Source: Hanleya hanleyi
Taxonomy: Eukaryota; Mollusca; Polyplacophora; Lepidopleurida; Hanleyidae
Reading direction: 5' to 3'
Length of the DNA: 64,000 bases
Assembly (NCBI GenBank): GCA_036873755.1
Contig: JAVTVY010047879.1
Location: 1-64,000 of the forward strand
Numbering within the stretch: position 1 is the first letter of the stretch; each line of letters starts with the position of its first letter. The notes below the pieces were generated by a model. That model was not told the DNA's origin and did not search any database. It saw nothing but the letters and a program-made list of their open reading frames with translations. Below are positions 10,036-20,600 of the stretch, piece after piece. A program made the translations under genes and the position numbers.

Positions 10036-13000
10036 GACAGTCATTATAAAGTACATCTACTACTCATAACAGACAGCCATTATAAAGTACATCTACCACT
10101 CATAACAGACAGCCATTATAAAGTATATCTACCACTCATAAGAAACAGCCATTATAAAGTATATCTACCACTCATAACAGACAGCCATTATAAAGTACAT
10201 CTACCACTCATACGAAACATCCATTATAAAGTACATCCACCACTCATAAGAGACAGCCATTATAAAGTACATCTACCACTCATAAGAGACAGCCATTATA
10301 AAGTACATCTACCACTCATAAGAGACAGCCATTATAAAGTACATCTATCACTCATAAGAGACAGCCATTATAAAGTACATCTACCACTCATAAGAGACAG
10401 CCACTATAAAGTATATCCACCACTCATAAGAGACAGCCATTATAAAGTACATCTATCACTCATAAGAGACAGCCATTATAAATACATCTACCACTCATAA
10501 GAGACAGCCATTATAAAGTACATCTACCACTCATAACAGACAGCCAGTATAAAGTACATCTACCACTCATACGAAACAGCCATTATAAAGTACATCCACC
10601 ACTCATAAGAGACAGCCATTATAAAGTACATCTACCACTCATAAGAGACAGCCATTATAAAGTACATCTACCACTCATAAGAGACAGCCATTATAAAGTA
10701 CATCTACCACTCATAAGAGACAGCCATTATAAAGTACATCTACCACTCATAAGAGACAGCCATTATAAAGTACATCCACCACTCATAGGAGACAACCATT
10801 ATAAAGTACATCTACCACTCATAAGAGACAGCCATTATAAAGTACATCCACCACTCATAGGAGACAACCATTATAAAGTACATCTACCACTCATAAGAGA
10901 CAGCCATTATAAATACATCTACCACCCATAAGAGACAGCCATTATAAAGTACATCTACCACTCATAACAGACAGCCATTATAAAGTACATCTACCACTCA
11001 TACGAAACAGCCATTATAAAGTACATCCACCACTCATAAGAGACAGCCATTATAAAGTACATCTACCACTCATAGGAGACAACCATTATAAAGTACATCT
11101 ACCACTCATAAGAGACAGCCATTATAAAGTACATCTACCACTCATAGGAGACAACCATTATAAAGTACATCTACCACTCATAGGAGACAACCATTATAAA
11201 AGTACATCCACCACTCATAAGAGACAGCCATTATAAAGTACATCTACCACTCATAAGAGACAGCCATTATAAAGTACATCTACCACTCATAAGAGACAGC
11301 CATTATAAAGTACATCCACCACTCATAGGAGACAACCATTATAAAGTACATCTACCACTCATAAGAGACAGCCATTATAAAGTACATCTACCACTCATAC
11401 GAGACAACCATTATAAAGTACATCCACCACTCATAGGAGACAACCATTATAAAGTACATCTACCACTCATAAGAGACAGCCATTATAAAGTACATCTACC
11501 ACTCATAGGAGAGAAACATTATAAAGTACATCTATCACTCATAAGAGACAGCCATTATAAAGTACATCTACCACTCATAGGAGACAACCATTATAAAGTA
11601 CATCTACCACTCATAAGAGACAACCATTACAAAGTACATCTACCACTCATAGGAGACAGCCATTATAAAGTACATCTACCACTCATAGGAGACTTATAAA
11701 TACATCTACCACTCATAAGAGACAGCCATTATAAAGTACATCTACCACTCATAAGACAGCATTATAAAGTACATCTACCACTCATAAGCAGCATTATAAA
11801 GTACATCTACCACTCATAAGAGACAGCCATTATAAAGTACATCCACCACTCATAGGAGACAAACATCATACGAAGAGCCATTATAAAGTACATCTACCAC
11901 TCATAAGAGACAGCCATTATAAAGTACATCTACCACTCATAAGAGACAGCCATTATAAAGTACATCTACCACTCATAAGAGACAGCCATTATAAAGTACA
12001 TCTACCACTCATAAGAGACAGCCATTATAAAGTACATCCACCACTCATAGGAGACAACCATTATAAAGTACATCTACCACTCATAAGAGACAGCCATTAT
12101 AAAGTACATCCACCACTCATAGGAGACAACCATTATAAAGTACATCTACCACTCATAAGAGACAGCCATTATAAATACATCTACCACCCATAAGAGACAG
12201 CCATTATAAAGTACATCTACCACTCATAACAGACAGCCATTATAAAGTACATCTACCACTCATACGAAACAGCCATTATAAAGTACATCCACCACTCATA
12301 AGAGACAGCCATTATAAAGTACATCTACCACTCATAGGAGACAACCATTATAAAGTACATCTACCACTCATAAGAGACAGCCATTATAAAGTACATCTAC
12401 CACTCATAGGAGACAACCATTATAAAGTACATCTACCACTCATAGGAGACAACCATTATAAAGTACATCTATCACTCATACGAAACAGCCATTATAAAGT
12501 ACATCCACCACTCATAAGAGACAGCCATTATAAAGTACATCTACCACTCATAAGAGACAGCCATTATAAAGTACATCTACCACTCATAAGAGACAGCCAT
12601 TATAAAGTACATCCACCACTCATAGGAGACAACCATTATAAAGTACATCTACCACTCATAAGAGACAGCCATTATAAAGTACATCTACCACTCATACGAG
12701 ACAACCATTATAAAGTACATCCACCACTCATAGGAGACAACCATTATAAAGTACATCTACCACTCATAAGAGACAGCCATTATAAAGTACATCTACCACT
12801 CATAGGAGAGAAACATTATAAAGTACATCTATCACTCATAAGAGACAGCCATTATAAAGTACATCTACCACTCATAGGAGACAACCATTATAAAGTACAT
12901 CTACCACTCATAAGAGACAACCATTATAAAGTACATCTACCACTCATAGGAGACAACCATTATAAAGTACATCTACCACTCATAGGAGACAACCATTATA

Positions 13001-14150
13001 AAGTACATCTACCACTCATAGGAGACAAACATTATAAAGTACATCTACCACTCATAAGAGACAGCCATTATAAAGTACATCTACCATTCATAAGAGACAG
13101 CCATTATAAAGTACATCCACCACTCATAGGAGACAACCATTATACAGTACATCTACCACTCAAAAGAGAGAGCCATTATAAAGTACATCTACCACTCATA
13201 AGAGACAGCCATTATAAAGTACATCTACCACTCATAAGAGACAGCCATTATAAAGTACATCTACCACTCATAAGAGACAGCCATTATAAAGTACATCTAC
13301 CACTCATAAGAGACAGCCATTATAAAGTACATCTACCACTCATAAGAGACAGCCATTATAAAGTACATCTACCGCTCATAAGAGACAGCCATTATAAAGT
13401 ACATCTACCACTCATAAGAGACAGCCATTATAAAGTACATCTACCACTCATAAGAGACAGCCATTATAAAGTACATCCACCACTCATAGGAGACAACCAT
13501 TATAAAGTACATCTACCACTCATAAGAGACAGCCATTATAAAGTACATCTACCACTCATAGGAGACAACCATTATAAAGTACATCCACCACTCATAGGAG
13601 ACAACCATTATAAAGTACATCTACCACTCATAAGAGACAGCCATTATAAAGTACATCTACCACTCATAGGAGACAAACATTATAAAGTACATCTACCACT
13701 CATAAGAGACAGCCACTATAAAGTGCATGTACCACTCATAGGAGACAACCATTATAAAGTACATCTACCACTCATAAGAGACAGCCATTATAAAGTACAT
13801 CTACCACTCATAGGAGACAACCATTATAAAGTACATCTACCACTCATAAGAGACAGCCATTATAAAGTACATCTACCACTCATAAGAGACAGCCATTATA
13901 AAGTACATCTACCACTCATAAGAGACAGCCATTATAAAGTACATCTACCACTCATAAGAGACAGCCATTATAAAGTACATCTACCACTCATAAGAGACAA
14001 CCATTATAAAGTACATCCACCACTCATAGGAGACAACCATTATAAAGTACATCTACCACTCATAAGAGACAGCCATTATAAAGTACATCTACCACTCATA
14101 AGAGACAGCCATTATAAAGTATATCTACCACTCATAAGAGACAGCCGTTT
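10036..14150 (+). repeat. Satellite, about 114 homogenised 36-bp monomers
   Basis: Units follow the pattern agccattataaagtacatc + taccactcataagagac. Variant monomers (agg for aga, acaacc for acagcc, ccacc for ctacc, a 1-2 bp shortened ataaatac form) recur in the same order about 1.26-1.30 kb apart, for example the run starting near 10913 and again near 12174, and the single gagaaacatt variant at 11511 and 12808. This is higher-order structure from segmental duplication inside the array. As 36 is divisible by three, frames stay open by chance (for instance 13723-14292); this is not evidence for protein. Confidence 0.97.
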
Positions 14151-14640
14151 CTCTTTATTTCCATGTGTACTCTCATGTATATGCCTTATTTGGGTTGGAT
14201 ATGTTAGGATTCTATATTTACAGTATTGGTTTCTACATTCTGCCAAGAAGTTGTTATACCCCAATAATCAATATTATAATATCTTTGGATAAGATCTCGA
14301 CTGTGGATGTGACGTAATGTATCCGATATGCTACTTTATTCCGGGTAATTAGCTTTACTACTCATCCAGTGTATGCTGTGAAGTAGGTGCTGTAGAAAGG
14401 GAGAGAGAGAATTAAGGTGTAATGTCGCGTCCAACAATATTTCATATATATAGCGACGATCAAACAAAATTCTAAGTGTTCAAGTTAATAACTTAGTAAT
14501 CCAACACATTAAAACATAAACACATTGAAACTTATGCAACAAACCGACTTCTCTCAAATAACCTAAGACAGTCCTCCCTCACCCGACTAAAAAGATCTTC
14601 CAAACTAGACGCTCGATAAAAAGAATTTCTTACAATCTTC

Positions 14641-15058
14641 AGGAGTTAAAAAAAACTGTAGGCTATACTCATCTGAACAGCCAGAAACGTTTCGATCAAG
14701 CCATGATCAGGCGATGTAGAATCGGCCATACACGATTGACTCATGAACATTCATCAAAAAAAAGAGCCAGTCCCAAGGTGTATTCCATGTAACCAAGATC
14801 TCACAGTGAAACATATTCGTATCGACTGTATAGATTTTAAAATTTTAAGAGATTCTTCTTATCGAGCGACTAGTTTGGAAGATCTTTTTCGTCGGCTGAG
14901 AGACGCCTGTGTCTTGGGTTATTTGAGAGAAATCGGTTTGTTGCATAAGTTTTAATGTGTGTATGTTTTAATGTGTTGGATTACTAAGTTATTGGCTTGA
15001 GTACTTAGAATTTTGTTTGATCGTCGCTATATAGCTGAAATATTGCTGAACGCGACGT
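14641..15058 (+). pseudogene. I/Jockey-like LINE 3' end (RT C-terminus and 3' UTR)
   Basis: A 5'-truncated LINE copy on the plus strand. Its ORF remnant (to 14955) carries RRCRIGHTRLTHEH and a Cys-rich C-terminal knuckle CIPCNQDLTVKHIRIDC, ending in YLREIGLLHKF. This is the typical end of I/Jockey-group ORF2 proteins, after RT and RNase H. A short 3' UTR follows and ends in gcgacgttaaa. It lies inside a minus-strand copy of the same tail, so one family member appears to have inserted into another. Clade assignment is from memory of the family and is tentative. Confidence 0.7.
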
Positions 15059-15289
15059 TAAAATCTATATAGTCGATAAGAATATGTTTGACTGTGAGAT
15101 CTTCGTGGCATGGGATACACCTTGGGATTGGCTCTTGTTTTAGTACATGCTCGTGAGTTAATCATGCATGGCCGAGCCCACATCGCCTGTAGAATGAAGA
15201 GATGGACAAAACAACATTGGACTATAATTCTACTGTGTACACGATGGCCCCAATGACGAGCACCAGTGATATTTGAACAGTGCATCAAG

Positions 15290-15530
15290 CGTTTGTTCAC
15301 CCATTTATAGTGCACCAATTGAATTCCCTAGTCTTGCCCGATCCATATAAACAGTTTTGTCTTGGGTTTCTATAATCTGGAGCAAGTGGTTTCGAACGGA
15401 CCATAAATAAGTAATCTACCGATATCAGTAAGATTCTAATAATGTGGCAAGGCTCCATTGCCAGTCGAAGCTCCTGAGATGTATTGCCATATAACACTAG
15501 TTTACTTGGACGTGTATAATAAGATAAGAG
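15290..15530 (+). repeat. Dispersed repeat G, copy 1
   Basis: Shares ordered words (tttctataatctgga, ggaccataaataa, taatctaccgatat, attctaataatg, agtcgaagctcc) with 30280-30560, and more weakly with 40680-40800 and 46385-46700. Confidence 0.7.
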
Positions 15531-15827
15531 AGAGAATTAAGTGTTAACGTCGCGTTCAACAATATTTCAGCTATATAGCGACGATCAAACAAAATTCTAA
15601 GTATTCAAGTTGATAACTTAGTAATCCAACACATTAAAACATACAAACATTAAAACTTATGCAACAAACCGATTTCTCTCAAATAACCTAAAACACCCGA
15701 CCAAAAAGATCTTCCAAAGTAGTCGCTCTTAAAAAGAATCTCTGTGAGACTGTGGGATCTTCGTGGCATGGGATACACCTTGGGACTGGCTCTTGTTTTA
15801 GTACATGTTCGTGAGTTATTCGTGTAT
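15531..15827 (-). repeat. Duplicated block, copy 2, left part (minus-strand LINE tail)
   Basis: Near-copy of 14407-14640 plus 15085-15160 (gatcttcgtggcatgggata is shared). It is interrupted at 15828 by a LINE; the block resumes at 30131 with the duplicated hexamer gtgtat (15822-15827 and 30131-30136). Confidence 0.85.
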
Positions 15828-16505
15828 AAAACTGGAAAACTGGAAAATGAACATCTGAGACACGAAATGGAAAAGGTGAAGGAGAATATGTTATATTCTG
15901 AAGCTCGTTCCATGAGGGATAATTTATTGTTTCATGGTATACCCGAAAGCAACGGAGAGGACGCCGAAGCCGTTGTCCACAAATTTCTAAACGAGCAGAT
16001 GGATTTCAAGGACAACGTTGAATTTGAACGCGTTCATCGCATAGGTCGACCACGCGTGGGACCCTCAAGACCAAGGCCAATTGTTGCCAAATTCTCCAAA
16101 TTTAAAGTACGCGAGACGGTGAAACAAAAGGCAAGGGAAAAGTTGTATGGAATAAACTTCAGCGTCGGTGATCAATATCCAGCGGAGATTGTAGACAAAA
16201 GACGGCGCCTTTTCCCAGTCATGAGACAAGCCAGACAGGAGGGTCACTTAGCTCGACTTGTGGTGGACAAACTGTACATCAACAATAGGCTGTACAACGA
16301 GGAGGACTCGAACTTTGTGTACCGTCCAATACAATTCAATTTCCGCCCGGCAACACCTGTCTTTGTTCCAGACCACAATACACATCGTCGTGCGCCCGGA
16401 TTTCCACCCCATGATGTAGAGCCCCAATTTCAGTTTCAAGCCCCCTTACTCGCTGAGAACCGCGCTGAGATGGAGACCGACGGCAATGCTAGTGAGTATT
16501 ACTAG
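15828..16505 (+). pseudogene. LINE ORF1 protein, L1-ORF1p-like (transposase_22 type), 5' truncated
   Basis: Nucleic-acid-binding chaperone that coats LINE RNA. The frame runs from 15744 but residues before KTGKLENEH come from the target DNA. The element part begins with the end of a coiled coil (KLENEHLRHEMEKVKENML), continues with an RRM-like domain (RDNLLFHGIPES and FERVHRIGRPR) and then a C-terminal domain (RPRPIVAKF, QYPAEIVDKRR, LVVDKLYINN). It ends with a proline-rich tail and TAG at 16503-16505. The upstream coiled coil and start codon are missing, so it cannot be made as a complete protein. ORF2 lies in the same frame once the gypsy element is removed. Confidence 0.8.
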
Positions 16506-16519
16506 GGGTGCGAGGGTGG

Positions 16520-18064
16520 TGTAACGTGTGCCGGGTCGGTCAATAAACGGGACGCAGCTGAGCTAGGTCTCGTTAAATGGTAGCGTACAAGCTGTCAGGC
16601 CGCTGTTCCTGCTGACACTAGTCCTTGCCAACTAGAGATTCACTTCGACCTGCGGCCTGGCTGCTGGCCCCTCTCTGGCTATGGAATGTCGTTGGAGCGA
16701 GGCTATGGATATAGCGGCTCTCCTCCCTCCAAGGTGGGTATCCCTAGAAAGCGTCGTGGCTTCCCACCGTGGATACGATCGTCCTCCCCTTATAGGTGCG
16801 TATGGTTCCGGAGATCGCTTCGTCTTCCCACCGTGGATACGTGTGTCTTCACCTGGTTGGTACGTATTCCCTTCCCTGGGTCGCTTCGTCTTCCCACCGT
16901 GGATACGTCTGCTTCTCCTTGTAAGAGGTCCCCTCTACAGGTAGGTTCGTCTTCCCACCGTGGATGCGTCCGCTTCTCCTTGTATGAGGTCCCCTCTACA
17001 GGTAGGTTCGTCTTCCCACCGTTGACACGTCCACTTCTCCTTGTATTCCACTCTACAGGTAGGTTCGTCTTCCCACCGTGGATACGTCCGCTTCTCCTTG
17101 TATGAGGTCCCCTCTACAGGTAGGTTCGTCTTCCCACCGAGGTAAGTACCAGTGCCCTGTCACCCGTTTCACCGGCGAGAACGCTCTCAGACAGCGTTAT
17201 GCCTCTCCGCCGTGAACACTCCGGTGTCTGTGCAAGGTAACCTGGCTTGTGAGGGTGACTTCTTCCTCCAACCCTCAGGCACGGTAGATCGTGATTCCCT
17301 CTGTCTTCTGGTCCGTAGGTACCTCCCCTGTATCAGCAGCCCGGTTCCATGATCCCTGGAAAATCACCGGTCGTCCGAACGCAGTCCGCGTTTACCGGCA
17401 ATACCGCTGCTATACGTATCCGAGGTCTGCTCCCGTCCAGCGCAAGGCTTGCCCGACCGTCCACCGATCACACCCTTGGTCTCCGAGTATATCCCCGTCT
17501 TACCGTACCAGTAGGTTGGATGATCCTTACCTTTCAGTCCTGGGTGAAGAAGTGAGGTTTTCGCTTGATGCAGTCATCTTTATACCCATCAGGCCAACGA
17601 TCACATGTCGTCGTGTCGCCCGTATGACAAGCCACATTTTCCCGCAGCGCCATCTGTACTGTCCAGTCAAAGATAACTCACATCATTGTACAAGTTAGGA
17701 ACGATAACTCCAATCGTTATCACCAAGCAGGCGTTGGGGAATTCCCGACTTCTAGTTTCACTTTCGTTACTGCTGATCATATCGCCGTAGATTGTTTACA
17801 CCGTTTCTCTGTTCAACGGGAACATCATGCAGTGATCTCCGCTGATATCACAGACCAAGAATGGGCACAAATACTGGACGGTAAGTTCATTCAGTTATAT
17901 ACCCGTTGTAAACCCGTATTCTATGCTGAGCGTTGTGGCTTCATGTAGACCCCTATTTCCGTCACTTCCGGGTTAGCGTACACACTTCGCTTCAGACTTG
18001 CACTCCGGTCCGAGCTTGTGTTTAGTCCTGATTTACCGTTTAGGGGATACCAATATTCGTTACA
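16520..18064 (-). repeat. 3' LTR of the gypsy element (1545 bp)
   Basis: Pairs with 24590-26316. Relative to that copy it lacks about 203 bp after cacttcgacctg (16660 region) and has about 20 extra bp at 17692-17711. Short near-repeats of ggcctggctgctggccc flank the missing part, which suggests a deletion here by slippage or recombination. Confidence 0.95.
16860..17145 (-). repeat. 61-bp tandem repeats inside the 3' LTR
   Basis: Four to five units of about 61 bp (one shortened) containing ggtaggttcgtcttcccacc, gtggatacgtcc and cttctccttgtatgaggtcc. The same array is at 25140-25420 in the other LTR. Tandem repeats in LTRs are often enhancer-like; no factor site is recognised. Confidence 0.9.
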
Positions 18065-18078
18065 CCACCCACGCCTTC
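18065..18078 (-). promoter_or_regulatory. Likely polypurine tract of the gypsy element
   Basis: On the minus strand the purine-rich GAAGGCGTGGGTGG directly precedes the 3' LTR, where plus-strand DNA priming occurs in LTR elements. It is not perfectly purine, so the call rests mainly on position. Confidence 0.45.
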
Positions 18079-18281
18079 GAAATATCGGCGCCCTCGCCGA
18101 TGCTTGGTCACGCTGGTTGTAGTCCAATAACGAACTGATCACTTGGGGGGTCCCGGCGTCCTCACTGCTGCTCACAGGAACCGTCATGCCCCAGTCCATC
18201 TCTGCATAATGAGTTTTTTTTCCCTTTTTCGATTTTCGTTGATTGGGTTTGATTGGTGCATAAATTAATCATTAAAGCTAA

Positions 18282-18959
18282 TCACAGATGCTCAAGTTCC
18301 ATAGGCAGGTACAGGTCCTGCAGGAACCCAGCCGTCTCCTGTGTGGTCCAGGACCGGGTTCGATAGGTCCGCCCTACCACAACTCCTATAGCATCACGAC
18401 GGATTGTCTCTACACAGGCCTCGTTCCTCACTGCGATGAGCTGCTGGCGGCCGGGGTCCAACCCTATGCGGGCTAGTGTCGGGAACTTTTCTCTGGGGTC
18501 CGACCGGCCCCGGGTCCAGTTGGAGGGACCCGCTCGTCCCCCCGCATATCTCCTTTGGGCATCCGGAGTATCCACCGGCGGGGAACCGGCCAGCGGTGAT
18601 AAAGGCATGACGGGGGTCGCCATAATCGTTACCTCGTCTGCCACACCAAGCCAGGCCTCCGCGGCTTGGTTCCGTGGTGGTGATGCGGGTCCTGACGTGG
18701 GGTTCCCTTCGCTGCATGAAGTGGACGCCGGTGGGGACCGGGTAGCAGGGACCGGATGTGCACGTTGTGTCCTGGCGCTGGTCAGCCTCTCCTGCTCCAG
18801 AGGGTCCGGCGCCGGTCGTACTTCCTCTGTAGGCCGAACAGTACCACCCCCCGTCGGGGCCTTGGATTTCTCTGGATGGGTCCTCTTCCGCGGCCCATCC
18901 GGCCGCTCCGAGGGACTGGGTGCTTGCTCTCTTCCTCGCTTGTGACTGTGCTTCGGCAT
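18282..18959 (-). CDS. Accessory ORF of the gypsy element, probably from a spliced RNA; function unknown
   Basis: From an ATG at 18959 to the stop at 18282-18284 the frame codes 225 residues. It is continuous with the integrase frame, but a strong 3' splice site lies 6 bp upstream of the ATG, so it may be made separately. The N-terminus is basic (MPKHSHKRGREQ, PRKRTHPEKSK, possible nuclear signals). The middle is Pro/Ser/Glu-rich and probably disordered. The C-terminal 75 residues look folded (FPTLARIGLDPGRQQLIAV, IRRDAIGVVVGRTYRT, FLQDLYLPMELEHL). There is no signal peptide, membrane segment, chromodomain or Env feature. I recognise no family. Confidence 0.55.
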   Translation of the reverse strand: MPKHSHKRGREQAPSPSERPDGPRKRTHPEKSKAPTGGGTVRPTEEVRPAPDPLEQERLTSARTQRAHPVPATRSPPASTSCSEGNPTSGPASPPRNQAAEAWLGVADEVTIMATPVMPLSPLAGSPPVDTPDAQRRYAGGRAGPSNWTRGRSDPREKFPTLARIGLDPGRQQLIAVRNEACVETIRRDAIGVVVGRTYRTRSWTTQETAGFLQDLYLPMELEHL

Positions 18960-20453
18960 TTTGCTCTGAAATAAAAGGAAAGTAGAATTGTCTTGGTGTG
19001 AAGGGACAGAGGGATCACTTTTAACGGATTCATTCCTCCCCTTAATGGTTCGATAGATTATCCGGAGACCAGTGGTGTGTTCGTCAAACGGGACGGTCGG
19101 GCTCGGTGCGTAGCCGGCGCGCTTGCAGGTCAGCACGTAGTTTTGAAATCGCCCGGGTCGCCGCGTTTCTCGGCCGCTCCTAGTTCGGGTAGGTTCCCTG
19201 CGTTCATTCTCCTCCTCGGAGCTGGCCAAAGGTGGGCCAGTCACACGTGAATCAGCAACACGTCCGGGGGCCCTTGGTGCGCTGCTCGGGTTCGTCCGCA
19301 CGGAGGGGTAATCCACGGGATAAGGGGAAATGCCTCTCTGTCGGTCTTCAGGCTCCGTCTCAACCTCGTCATCGGCGTCATCCCCGGATTCTTCGCTGCT
19401 TTCCCCAGCAGACGTCCGTGGGTGGCAAGGTTTAAGACGGTCATGGTGAACCACCTGTATACGTCCGTCCTCACCCTGGATACGGTACGTCACATCAGAT
19501 ATGGCTTCCTTCACCGTGAAGGGACCCAGCCATCGATCTCTCAGCTTCGGGTTCTCCCCTCGTCGTTTGACCGAGGTGTGCAAATAAACCAAGTCGCCGG
19601 GAGAATAGGTGTTTTGGTTAGCCCGGGTATTATATATCTTCTTCTGTCTTCTCAGATTCCTACCGGTGGTCTCCCTGGCCTTCTGATGCAGTTCGACCAG
19701 CTCACCCCGTAGATTCTCCACCCAGGCAACAGGTTCACTCTTTTCCGTTGGCGATGCTCCGATCGTCAAGTGAGAAGGTAAGGTTACCTCCCTTCCGAAC
19801 ATCATCATGTTTGGTGACAGTCCTGTTGTTTCATGGGCCGTGGACCGGTAAGCCAGAAGAACCAGAGGTATGTGCAGGTCCCAATCCCCGGGGTGTCGAT
19901 CAACACTAGCGTGTAACATCTGTGCCAATGTGCGATTAAATCTTTCAATCATCCCGTTGGACTGGGGGTGGTAAGCGGTTGTCCTGGTTTTGCGCATACC
20001 CAGAATTCTGCACATCCCGCTAAATAGATGGCTTTCAAATTGGCGACCCTGGTCCGAGTGGATGAAGGTAGGAACGCCGAACCTGGATACATAATGGTCC
20101 ACTAATGCTTGTGCCACTGTCGAGGCCTCCTGGTTGGGTAAAGCCACTGCTTCGACCCAGCGAGTAAAGTAGTCCCCTATCACCAGAATATATGCATTCC
20201 CGCTGTCCGTCGTCGGTATCGGTCCAAGTAGGTCCACGGCTATCCGTTCCCCGGGACTTTCCGTCGTCTGTCCTCGGTGTGGCCCTCTGGGTTTCCTGCC
20301 CGTGCCCTTGCGTCGGCTGCACACCTCACAACTTCTGCACCAGTGTCTCACATCTGTTTGAAGATGCGGCCAGGTATAGGCCTGCCGGATCTTCGATATC
20401 GTCTTCATCACGCCAAGATGTCCCCCAGTGGGTTTGTCGTGGCACTCAGTCAT
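18282..20453 (-). CDS. Gypsy pol, integrase with long C-terminal extension
   Basis: Inserts the element's cDNA into host DNA. Residues are from the first Met: HHCC zinc domain with GGHLG and CRSCEVCSRRK (about 5-50); DDE core with AVDLLGP (first Asp, about 73), HSDQGRQFE (second Asp, about 133) and NGMIERFNR (Glu, about 169); GPY/F-like module GDLVYLHTSVKRRG...RWLGPF and VVHHDRLKPCHP (about 285-345). All three acids are present. No chromodomain follows; an acidic linker leads into the accessory ORF in the same frame. Upstream, the frame is cut from RT by an in-frame TAG near 20490 and a 66-bp insertion at 20535-20600, so the piece can no longer be made as part of the polyprotein. Confidence 0.93.
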   Translation of the reverse strand: MTECHDKPTGGHLGVMKTISKIRQAYTWPHLQTDVRHWCRSCEVCSRRKGTGRKPRGPHRGQTTESPGERIAVDLLGPIPTTDSGNAYILVIGDYFTRWVEAVALPNQEASTVAQALVDHYVSRFGVPTFIHSDQGRQFESHLFSGMCRILGMRKTRTTAYHPQSNGMIERFNRTLAQMLHASVDRHPGDWDLHIPLVLLAYRSTAHETTGLSPNMMMFGREVTLPSHLTIGASPTEKSEPVAWVENLRGELVELHQKARETTGRNLRRQKKIYNTRANQNTYSPGDLVYLHTSVKRRGENPKLRDRWLGPFTVKEAISDVTYRIQGEDGRIQVVHHDRLKPCHPRTSAGESSEESGDDADDEVETEPEDRQRGISPYPVDYPSVRTNPSSAPRAPGRVADSRVTGPPLASSEEENERREPTRTRSGRETRRPGRFQNYVLTCKRAGYAPSPTVPFDEHTTGLRIIYRTIKGRNESVKSDPSVPSHQDNSTFLLFQSKMPKHSHKRGREQAPSPSERPDGPRKRTHPEKSKAPTGGGTVRPTEEVRPAPDPLEQERLTSARTQRAHPVPATRSPPASTSCSEGNPTSGPASPPRNQAAEAWLGVADEVTIMATPVMPLSPLAGSPPVDTPDAQRRYAGGRAGPSNWTRGRSDPREKFPTLARIGLDPGRQQLIAVRNEACVETIRRDAIGVVVGRTYRTRSWTTQETAGFLQDLYLPMELEHL
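18965..18985 (-). promoter_or_regulatory. Strong 3' splice acceptor upstream of the accessory ORF
   Basis: The minus strand reads TTTCCTTTTATTTCAG|AG, a near-ideal pyrimidine tract and AG, six bases before the ATG of the accessory ORF at 18959. In the full-length RNA it is translated as part of pol. A donor would be expected near the 5' LTR or leader; I could not pick one with confidence. Confidence 0.55.
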
Positions 20454-20534
20454 GACTCTTCGTCTCAGGATTCGAGGAACAACCCACTATCGATGAATAG
20501 TCTTCCCTCGAGTGTTAACCCATCTTCTCACAAG

Positions 20535-20600
20535 TATGGACGCGGATATTCTCTAATGGACGACGGCTGGATTATGAATGACGGACTAGACGCTTGTAAT
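20535..20600 (+). repeat. 66-bp Penelope-like tail inserted in gypsy pol
   Basis: Near-identical to the last 66 bp of the tail family (for example 46305-46375 plus strand, and 53601-53666 minus strand), ending in cgcttgtaat like the others. It sits in the linker between RNase H and integrase and brings a stop into the pol frame, so it entered after the gypsy element. It is a strongly 5'-truncated retroelement copy. Confidence 0.88.

Larger units (their letters stand above)
14401..15530. repeat. Duplicated block, copy 1 (minus-strand LINE tail plus flank)
   Basis: Contains a minus-strand LINE 3' tail (14407-14640 and resuming 15058-15185) split by a plus-strand tail, then about 350 bp of flank (15185-15530). 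Tail and flank recur in the same order from 15531 onward, with the second copy split by a LINE; its flank resumes at 30131-30545. The two blocks abut, so this is a tandem duplication. Confidence 0.8.

Noticed and set aside
10036..14150. Regular 36-bp repeats resembling a CRISPR array
   Set aside because: Units are head to tail with no unique spacers and the genome is eukaryotic.
13723..14292. 189-codon frame with a 12-residue repeat
   Set aside because: It exists because the satellite unit is divisible by three; other frames of the same array break and no start context or partner exon is seen.
16681..17698. Plus-strand ORFs of up to 139 codons in the LTR (and the equivalents at 24929-26042)
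   Set aside because: They read the 61-bp LTR array on the antisense strand and the same frames recur only because the LTRs are copies.
18436..18945. 169-codon plus-strand ORF opposite the gypsy accessory ORF
   Set aside because: GC-rich antisense shadow of the 18282-20453 frame; no domain.
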